Notes under the pieces: generated by a model
Database searches by the model: none
Seen by the model: the letters and a program-made list of their open reading frames with translations, nothing else
What the model was told of the DNA's origin: nothing
From: Thalassovita aquimarina
GTDB lineage: Bacteria; Pseudomonadota; Alphaproteobacteria; Rhodobacterales; Rhodobacteraceae
Length of the DNA: 64,000 nt
Reading direction: 5' to 3'
Assembly: GCF_018219815.1 (NCBI RefSeq)
Contig: NZ_JADMKU010000003.1
Coordinates: forward strand, 124,001-188,000
Program-made: the position numbers and the translations under genes
Shown here: piece after piece, positions 58,066 to 64,000 of the stretch
How positions within the stretch are numbered: position 1 is the stretch's first letter
Layout: every line of letters starts with the position of its first letter

Positions 58066-58887
58066 TCAGCGGCGGGCGCTGAGGCTGATCGAGGTGTTCT
58101 TGCGGGCGTAGAATTCGCCCATCAACCCGATCATCAGGAAAACCAGGCTGACGATGATCGGATAGGTGATGGAACTGTTGCGCGGAACGTAGTTGATGAA
58201 GGTGAAGCCGCGGGCCTGGTCGATGCAGTGAAACAGTGGGTTCCAGTCGAACATGTTCAGCATGAAGGTCGGGAGGGAATTGGCCAGGAACATCTTGCCC
58301 GAGGCGATCATGTTGGCGCGCTGATAGACCAGGGTGATCATGTTGACGGCGGTAGGGAACCACGGCTTGATCGCCAGCAGCACCATCCCGATCGACAGCC
58401 CGGCGAACCAGGCCAGCATCAGCATGCCAAAGGCCCCGGCCGCATTGTCGATCTCGAAGTGCTTGAAGCCCACATAGTAGACGAACAGGATCAGCGATAG
58501 CGACAGGACCTGAACGTAAAGCGCGCTGAGCGCGGAGGACAGGATCGCGATGATCGTGTTCATCGGTGCGTGCAGCATCATCGGCGATGTCGGACCTTCG
58601 GACCCGACCACCGCGCCCAATGTCTTGGAGTGGGTCATGTAGAGGAAGATGCCCGACATCAGGTAAAGCAGGAAATCGCCGCGCACAGCCGAGGAGCGCA
58701 GCCCGAGCAGCGAAAACATCACGTAGAAGGCCAGCACGAAGATGACCAACTGCAGCAGGTTCACGATGATCGACATCAGCGCGTTGCTGTGCGTTTTACG
58801 GATCTTGCGGGCGATGCTGTGATAAATCAGCTCGGCAATCGTGAAGGCCGCCACGAAGCCGGAGTCTTTCCGGGAATTACCAAACAT
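58066..58887 (-). CDS. Polysaccharide-export ABC-2 permease (KpsM/Wzm-like)
   Basis: A 273-aa ABC-2 type permease with six membrane segments (about 40-65, 70-90, 115-140, 145-170, 180-200 and 240-262). It has the layout of KpsM/RgpC-type exporters of capsule or O-antigen chains. No partner ATPase (KpsT/Wzt) gene is next to it, so its ATPase must be encoded elsewhere. I used the ATG at 58885-58887 (MFGNSRKD), with a weak ribosome binding site; a start 12 codons upstream is possible. It is divergent from cysQ. Confidence 0.82.
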   Translation of the reverse strand: MFGNSRKDSGFVAAFTIAELIYHSIARKIRKTHSNALMSIIVNLLQLVIFVLAFYVMFSLLGLRSSAVRGDFLLYLMSGIFLYMTHSKTLGAVVGSEGPTSPMMLHAPMNTIIAILSSALSALYVQVLSLSLILFVYYVGFKHFEIDNAAGAFGMLMLAWFAGLSIGMVLLAIKPWFPTAVNMITLVYQRANMIASGKMFLANSLPTFMLNMFDWNPLFHCIDQARGFTFINYVPRNSSITYPIIVSLVFLMIGLMGEFYARKNTSISLSARR

Positions 58888-59023
58888 CAACGCACTGCCC
58901 CCGCATCTTGCGGTTATTGTCACGGCGCATTCTTGCCGTTTGCTAAGTACCGGATCATAAGGTGTGTGACTTTTCTTTTCAACAAATGCCCGCAGGGGCC
59001 GATCCAGGACGAGGAGTTTCAGT

Positions 59024-59821
59024 TTGGATTACCAGAAACTGACCGAGGTCATGCGCAGGCTGGCCTTGGAGGCCGGCGACAAGATCATGGAAATCTACAA
59101 TTCGGACGATTTCGAAGTGAAGGTGAAATCCGACGACAGCCCGGTGACCGCGGCAGACGAAGCCGCCGATGCGCTGATTTCGGCGGGCCTGCGCGCGGCG
59201 TTCCCCGATGTCGTTCTGGTGACCGAGGAACAGGCGGCGTCGCATTCGGAAAAGGCAGATACGTTCCTGATCGTCGATCCGCTGGACGGGACCAAGGAAT
59301 TCATCCACCGTCGCGGCGATTTCACCGTGAACATCGCCTATGTCGAAAACGGCGCGCCGACCCGCGGCGTGGTCTATGCCCCGGCCCGGAACCGCATGTT
59401 CTATACGCTGGCCGATGGCAGCGCGGTGGAAGAAACCGGTGCGCTGGACAAGGGCGTGATCGGTCATACCGCACCGATCAATGTATCGCAGGCCGACAAT
59501 GATGCGCTTCTGGTCGTCGCGTCGAAATCGCACCGTGACCAGGCCACCGACGATTACATCAACAAGTACCGCGTCGCGGATTCCAAGAGCGCCGGGTCGT
59601 CGCTCAAGTTCTGCCTTGTCGCCACCGGCGAGGCCGATCTCTACCCCCGCGTCGGGCGGACGATGGAATGGGACACCGCCGCGGGTCACGCGGTTCTGCA
59701 TGGTGCCGGCGGCAAGGTGGTTCGGTTCGACGATCACAGCCCCCTGGCCTATGGCAAGGACGGCTATGCCAATCCGTTCTTCATCGCCTACTCGCCCAGC
59801 GTCGATCTGAAAGAAGCCTGA
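59024..59821 (+). CDS. cysQ: 3'(2'),5'-bisphosphate nucleotidase CysQ
   Basis: A 265-aa member of the inositol monophosphatase superfamily. The metal-binding DPLDGT (Asp85, Asp88, Thr90) and WDTAAGHAVL (about 214-223) motifs are present, and GTKEFIHRRGDFTVNIA just after is typical of CysQ. It hydrolyses 3'-phosphoadenosine 5'-phosphate, a by-product of sulfation and sulfate assimilation. The TTG start follows GAGGAG with eight-base spacing. It precedes the sugar-nucleotide genes and may relate to sulfated polysaccharides, which is inference. Confidence 0.92.
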   Translation: MDYQKLTEVMRRLALEAGDKIMEIYNSDDFEVKVKSDDSPVTAADEAADALISAGLRAAFPDVVLVTEEQAASHSEKADTFLIVDPLDGTKEFIHRRGDFTVNIAYVENGAPTRGVVYAPARNRMFYTLADGSAVEETGALDKGVIGHTAPINVSQADNDALLVVASKSHRDQATDDYINKYRVADSKSAGSSLKFCLVATGEADLYPRVGRTMEWDTAAGHAVLHGAGGKVVRFDDHSPLAYGKDGYANPFFIAYSPSVDLKEA

Positions 59822-60138
59822 TTGCCCCGGCGGGGGCTGGTGGTCCATATGTCGTTGTGCCGGACCGTTCGCCGAAACGGGGCGATCGGGTCGGCGCCGG
59901 CAAGGCATGACGACCACGGTTTCCGCCCCGGCTTTCGCGACCCGATCGAGGGTGAAACCCGGATGGGTTGCAAAGTTCCGTCAGGATTGCCTAAAATCCG
60001 GGCAATAGCGTCACAAAATTGCTCCCCTCCTCTGGTAGTGGCGCATAACGCTTGTTGTCCTTGTCTTAAGGGAATGGCTAACATGGCGTTTATACTTTAA
60101 GTGACAAAGCTGCGGCTTGTTCGGTTCGAGGGTTTGAG
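59822..60138. other. Intergenic region upstream of galU
   Basis: 317 bases without a convincing gene. A 92-codon frame inside it (59822-60100) has no family resemblance and a poor ribosome site. The AT-rich end (about 60050-60110, with TATACT at 60091-60096) probably holds the galU promoter, but no -35 box could be fixed. No terminator with a T-tract is seen for cysQ. Confidence 0.5.
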
Positions 60139-61032
60139 ATGAGAGCAAAAGTTACGAAGGCGATTTTTCCAGTCGCAGGGCTGGGAACCAGGTTCCTTCC
60201 GGCGACCAAGTCCGTGCCGAAAGAAATCATGACCTTGGTTGACCGTCCGCTCATTCAGTACGCGATCGACGAAGCCCGGGCGGCTGGGATCAAGGAATTC
60301 ATTTTCGTCACCTCGCGCGGCAAGTCGGCGCTTGAGGATTATTTCGATCATGCGCAGCAGCTCGAATCCGAACTGCGCAAGAAGGGCAAGACCGAACTGT
60401 TGGAAATCCTCAAGGAAACCAACATGGATTCGGGCGAAATCGCCTATGTGCGTCAGCACAAGGCCTTGGGTCTGGGCCACGCTGTGTGGTGCGCGCGCCG
60501 CCTGATCCACAACGAACCCTTCGCCGTTATCCTGCCCGATGACGTGATCGCCGCCGAAAAGCCCTGCCTGCAACAGATGGTCGAAGCCTATGCCGAAACC
60601 GGCGGGTCGATGGTCGCCGCGATGGAAGTGCCGCCGGAGAAAGCTTCGGCTTATGGTGTGCTGGACGTTCAGGAAGACATGGGGTCCGTCGTGTCGGTCA
60701 AGGGCATGGTGGAAAAGCCCGCCCCGGAAGCCGCGCCGTCGAACCTGGCCGTCATTGGCCGCTACATCCTGAATCCGCATGTTCTGAAAGCCTTGAACAA
60801 GAAGGAAACCGGCGCAGGCGGGGAAATCCAGCTGACCGACGCCATCGCCAAGGAAATCGGCACCGAGCGCGGTGTCTATGGTTTCCGTTTCCGCGGCCAG
60901 CGTTTCGATTGCGGATCGAAAGCGGGGTTCCTGCAAGCCACCGTGTCCTTCGGCCTGTCGCGTGACGACCTGAAGGACGAGTTGATGGCCTATTTGCAAG
61001 AAGTTATCGCGTTGGATAAAGCTGCGCAGTAA
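60139..61032 (+). CDS. galU: UTP-glucose-1-phosphate uridylyltransferase
   Basis: A 297-aa GalU: the nucleotide-binding GLGTRFLPATKSVPKE (about residues 14-29), VDRPLIQYAIDEA, LPDDVI and KPAPE motifs are present. It makes UDP-glucose from glucose 1-phosphate and UTP for polysaccharide and lipid synthesis. galE follows 24 bases later and would convert the product to UDP-galactose, so galU-galE probably form an operon serving the glycosyltransferases downstream. Confidence 0.96.
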   Translation: MRAKVTKAIFPVAGLGTRFLPATKSVPKEIMTLVDRPLIQYAIDEARAAGIKEFIFVTSRGKSALEDYFDHAQQLESELRKKGKTELLEILKETNMDSGEIAYVRQHKALGLGHAVWCARRLIHNEPFAVILPDDVIAAEKPCLQQMVEAYAETGGSMVAAMEVPPEKASAYGVLDVQEDMGSVVSVKGMVEKPAPEAAPSNLAVIGRYILNPHVLKALNKKETGAGGEIQLTDAIAKEIGTERGVYGFRFRGQRFDCGSKAGFLQATVSFGLSRDDLKDELMAYLQEVIALDKAAQ

Positions 61033-61056
61033 CAGCGGTTTTATCAGGGGGCTGAC

Positions 61057-62040
61057 GTGAAATCCGTACTTGTGACGGGCGGGGCGGGCTATATCGGTTC
61101 GCATGCCTGCAAGGCTTTGAAAGCGGCTGGCTACCAGCCGGTCACCTTCGACAATCTTTCCACCGGGTGGGAACAGGCGGTCAAGTTCGGGCCGTTCGAA
61201 AAGGGCGACCTGATGGATCGCGCCCGGCTGGACGAGGTGTTTGTCAAGTATCAGCCCGTTGCGGTGATGCACTTCGCGGCGCTCAGCCTTGTCGGAGAAA
61301 GCATGACCGATCCGGGCAAGTACTGGCGCAACAACAGTTTCGGATCGCTGAATCTGATCGAGGCGGCGGTCGATGCCGGCTGTCTGAACTTCGTCTTTTC
61401 CTCGACCTGCGCGACCTATGGCGAACAGGATAACGTGGTGCTGAACGAAGACAGCGTGCAGCAGCCGATCAATTCATATGGCGGATCGAAACGCGCGATC
61501 GAGGATATGCTGAAAGATTTCGATTCCAGCCACGGGCTGAAGTCGGTGATCTTCCGCTATTTCAACGTGGCGGGCGGCGATGAAGACGCCGAGGTGGGCG
61601 AATTCCACCGGCCCGAAACCCACCTGATCCCGATCATGCTGGACGCGATCGACGGGCGGCGCGATGCGCTGACCATCTTCGGCACCGATTACGACACGCC
61701 CGACGGCACCTGCATCCGCGATTACGTGCATGTCTGTGATCTGGTCGACGCCCATGTTCTGGGCCTGAAATGGCTGGAGGACGACAAGGGCAGCCGGGTG
61801 TTCAACCTTGGCACCGGCGACGGGTTTTCGGTGCGCGAAGTGATCGATCATGCCCGCGCGGTGACCAACCGAGAAGTGCCCTATACCGAAGGTCCGCGCC
61901 GTCCGGGCGATTGCACCAAGCTCGTTTCCGGGTCGGTCCGAGCCAAGGAGGAGCTGGGATGGAAACCCACCCGTTCGACCCTGGACCGGATGATCGCAGA
62001 CGCGTGGCGCTGGCATCAAACTGGCCATTACGACGCGTGA
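61057..62040 (+). CDS. galE: UDP-glucose 4-epimerase
   Basis: A 327-aa extended short-chain dehydrogenase: NAD-binding GGAGYIGSH (8-16), catalytic Tyr141 and Lys145 in SYGGSKRAIE, and the C-terminal RRPGDCTKLVSGS substrate region. It interconverts UDP-glucose and UDP-galactose. GTG start after CAGGGGG. It follows galU closely and precedes two glycosyltransferases that may use its product. Confidence 0.95.
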   Translation: MKSVLVTGGAGYIGSHACKALKAAGYQPVTFDNLSTGWEQAVKFGPFEKGDLMDRARLDEVFVKYQPVAVMHFAALSLVGESMTDPGKYWRNNSFGSLNLIEAAVDAGCLNFVFSSTCATYGEQDNVVLNEDSVQQPINSYGGSKRAIEDMLKDFDSSHGLKSVIFRYFNVAGGDEDAEVGEFHRPETHLIPIMLDAIDGRRDALTIFGTDYDTPDGTCIRDYVHVCDLVDAHVLGLKWLEDDKGSRVFNLGTGDGFSVREVIDHARAVTNREVPYTEGPRRPGDCTKLVSGSVRAKEELGWKPTRSTLDRMIADAWRWHQTGHYDA

Positions 62041-62112
62041 TCCGAAGCGCGGCAGCGCGGTCAATTTGCTTGAATTCGCATGATCGCCTAAGCAAGGTGA
62101 CCGGGGCGGCAG

Positions 62113-63204
62113 ATGCTTCGGGGGATCTCTGGCGGTGGAATGACGGATGAACACACACAGAGCGGGACGGCGGATATTGCCTTCCCGGTTCCGTCCGGCT
62201 TGGACGCCTACCGCCTGAGACTAAAGCGCCGCCGGTTGCTTTGGCGGTCTTTCCGGGCGCGGCACCAGTTGCAAGCGGTCGCCGACCGGACAAGCCAAAT
62301 TCATCCCGATGACCTTCTTGTCGTTGCGGTATTGCGCAACGAGATGAACCGCCTTCCCTACTTCTTGAAATACTACCGGGATCTGGGCGTTTCCCGTTTC
62401 CTTGTCGTCGATAATGCAAGCGATGACGGAAGCGCGGAGTATCTGGCTGCGGAATACGATGTTTCGCTGTGGCGCACGTCGCAAAGCTATCGGGATTCGC
62501 GCTTCGGTCTGGATTGGCTGACCTGGCTGCAAATCCGGTATTGCCACGGGCATTGGACCCTGGTCGTCGATGCCGACGAATTTCTGGTCTATCCCGGGCA
62601 GGACCGGCACGATCTGCGTGATCTGACCAGTTGGCTCGACGCGAAGGGGCGTTTGGGCTTTGGCGCCCTGATGCTGGACCTTTATCCGAAAGGACCGTTG
62701 GACGGACACGGCTATGCCCCCGGTCAGGATCCGCTGGACGTGCTTCAATGGTTCGATCCGGCCCCCTACCGGTCGGTGCGGCAGCGGCCGATGGGCAATC
62801 TGTGGGTTCAGGGCGGTGTGCGCGAACGGATGTTCTTTGCCGATGAGCCGCAGAAATCTCCGACCCTGAACAAGATCCCGCTGATCAAGTGGAACCGCCG
62901 CTTTGCCTATGTGAATTCCACCCATTCCGCTTTGCCGCCGCGTTTGAACGCGATCTATTCCGGCCCGGGCGGGGGGGAAGCGTCCGGCGCGCTGATCCAT
63001 ACCAAGTTCCTGCCCGAGATCGTTTCCAAATCGGCAATAGAAAAGCAGCGGGGTCAGCATTTCGCCAGGCCCGCCGAATTCGATTCCTATTACGACAGCC
63101 TCACCGGTGCGCCGGATTTCTGGACCACGCGGTCGGTGCGCTACGAAGGGCCCGAGCAACTGGCTGCCCTCGGTTTGTTACGCGGCCCCGACTGGGCGGA
63201 TTGA
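62113..63204 (+). CDS. Family 2-like glycosyltransferase (Glyco_tranf_2_4 type)
   Basis: A 363-aa glycosyltransferase. RNEMNRLPYFLKYYRDLGVSRF and VDNASDDGS (about residues 75-107) are the N-terminal nucleotide-binding pattern of this group, and the metal motif is VDADEFLVYP (about 152-161). No membrane segment. The donor and acceptor are unknown; UDP-sugars from galU/galE are plausible. ATG at 62113 is used; an in-frame ATG at 62140 (MTDEHTQ) is a fair alternative. A paralogue follows in the same direction. Confidence 0.85.
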   Translation: MLRGISGGGMTDEHTQSGTADIAFPVPSGLDAYRLRLKRRRLLWRSFRARHQLQAVADRTSQIHPDDLLVVAVLRNEMNRLPYFLKYYRDLGVSRFLVVDNASDDGSAEYLAAEYDVSLWRTSQSYRDSRFGLDWLTWLQIRYCHGHWTLVVDADEFLVYPGQDRHDLRDLTSWLDAKGRLGFGALMLDLYPKGPLDGHGYAPGQDPLDVLQWFDPAPYRSVRQRPMGNLWVQGGVRERMFFADEPQKSPTLNKIPLIKWNRRFAYVNSTHSALPPRLNAIYSGPGGGEASGALIHTKFLPEIVSKSAIEKQRGQHFARPAEFDSYYDSLTGAPDFWTTRSVRYEGPEQLAALGLLRGPDWAD

Positions 63205-63305
63205 AACCGGTCCCCGTCACAGGGGAACGTGCTTATCTGTATGGGCGGGAAGCCGTTTTCACAGATGTTGGCAGGATCATGCGTTCGTGACATATTGGCC
63301 GAAAC

Positions 63306-64000
63306 ATGTCGCCGGACGGCATGGGCCGCCTGTACTACGAGAGCGCGCCGCCGATAAAAGAGGTTGGGGTAGGTTTGGGTCTGTGGGATTCATATCGGAT
63401 GCGGCTGCGGCGGAAACGCCGCATCATTCGGGCCGTGCGAAAGTCGCGCGAACTGACCCCGGTTCAGGATAACACCAACCGTATCCGTCGCGGGGATATC
63501 CTGCTGGTTTGCACCATGCGCAACGAACAGATCCGGCTGCCCTATTTCCTGCAGTATTATCGGGACATGGGGATCAATCATTTCCTGTTCGTGGACAATG
63601 GGTCGACCGACGGCACGGTTCCCTATCTGACCGGGATGCCGGACGTGTCGGTCTGGTACACCAATGCCAGTTACAAACGCGCCACCTTCGGCGTCGACTG
63701 GATGAACTACCTGAAGCGAAAATATGCGCATGGGCATTGGGTGCTGGTCGTCGACCCGGATGAATTCTTCATCTACCCATTCTGTGATACCCGGCCGATC
63801 CGCGGGCTGACGGATTGGCTGGACAATTCGTCCATTCGCAGTTTTTCGGCGATGCTTCTGGACATGTATCCCAAGGGGCCGATCGACCAGCAGCCCTATC
63901 GTGCGGGACAGGACCCGCTGGAGATCGCCAACTGGTTCGATTCCGGCAATTACACGATCAAACGGAACTGGAAATTCGGCAATCTGTGGATCCAGGGCGG
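63306..64000 (+). CDS. Second paralogous glycosyltransferase (3' end outside window)
   Basis: The frame is open from the ATG at 63306 to the window end, 231 codons, so no stop is visible. It is a clear paralogue of the preceding gene: LRRKRRIIRAVRKS, TMRNEQIRLPYFLQYYRDMG, VDNGSTDGT, VDPDEFFIYPF, DMYPKGP and NLWIQGG line up with the first protein in the same order. The DPDEF variant replaces DADEF at the metal site. It starts about 100 bases after the first gene, so the pair arose by tandem duplication and divergence, probably to add successive sugars to one polymer. Confidence 0.85.
   Translation, partial: MSPDGMGRLYYESAPPIKEVGVGLGLWDSYRMRLRRKRRIIRAVRKSRELTPVQDNTNRIRRGDILLVCTMRNEQIRLPYFLQYYRDMGINHFLFVDNGSTDGTVPYLTGMPDVSVWYTNASYKRATFGVDWMNYLKRKYAHGHWVLVVDPDEFFIYPFCDTRPIRGLTDWLDNSSIRSFSAMLLDMYPKGPIDQQPYRAGQDPLEIANWFDSGNYTIKRNWKFGNLWIQG

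Noticed and set aside
59822-60100. A 92-codon plus-strand frame between cysQ and galU
   Set aside because: It has no ribosome site, no family likeness and biased composition; read as intergenic.

Overview
The window is a dense, high-GC chromosomal segment of an alphaproteobacterium, most likely order Rhodobacterales (Roseobacter/Paracoccus group). This is inferred from the rimP-nusA-ylxR-infB order, the mutT-argJ-ppiC cluster divergent from secA, UbiG, a small membrane protein beside hemH, and promoters of the alphaproteobacterial RpoH type (CTTG-N17/18-CCTATAT) before hslO, rimP and dnaK. No rRNA, tRNA, insertion sequence, prophage or CRISPR array was seen. Nearly all of it reads as vertically inherited housekeeping DNA. 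The clearest compositional outlier is a membrane-protein gene at 4838-5617.

Layout. 1-8.7 kb: malic enzyme (partial), PfkB sugar kinase, msrA, sulfotransferase, argG, an AT-richer membrane protein, ilvA, and a divergent signalling pair (HPt protein; response regulator-PP2C phosphatase). 8.7-15.1 kb: NUDIX gene, then a heat-shock-type operon hslO-nudL-cca followed by an ABC exporter and an RlmD-like rRNA methyltransferase. 15.1-19.7 kb: envelope genes (two L,D-transpeptidases of different export type, a fatty-acid desaturase, a CAP-domain lipoprotein, a 60-aa membrane protein) and hemH. 19.7-24.6 kb: NDUFAF5-like protein, comF, grxC, nitrilase-family hydrolase, MarR regulator, ubiG, prolyl aminopeptidase. 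24.6-30.2 kb: rimP-nusA-ylxR-infB, with a promoter and a terminator-like hairpin in its leader and a perfect terminator after infB. 30.2-35.9 kb: an unlisted 45-aa gene, mutT, argJ, a parvulin and secA. 36-38.6 kb: an unknown secreted protein and a PstS-like/OmpA fusion. 38.6-43.6 kb: radC, dnaJ, dnaK and a frameshifted alkB.

43.6-58 kb holds two complete Opp/Dpp-type peptide importers, each with its own LysR regulator. The first (dppABCDF-like plus a co-directional LysR) is intact and has a perfect terminator between the binding-protein gene and the permeases. The second (divergent LysR, M19 dipeptidase, binding protein, two permeases, two ATPases) has a +1 frameshift in the dipeptidase and an in-frame TAA in the binding protein. 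Together with alkB, three adjacent-region genes are broken by single-base lesions, which points either to local decay or to uncorrected sequence errors. Between alkB and the first LysR gene, on the minus strand, lies an element with the 3' core of a glycine riboswitch and no obvious downstream gene.

58-64 kb: a polysaccharide-export ABC permease, cysQ, galU, galE and two tandem paralogous glycosyltransferases (the second cut by the window end), a surface-polysaccharide block.

No clearly new multi-gene defence or mobile system was found. The most promising items are the orphan glycine-riboswitch-like element, the three coincident single-base lesions, the rimP leader hairpin, the two small proteins and the PstS-OmpA fusion with its unknown partner.
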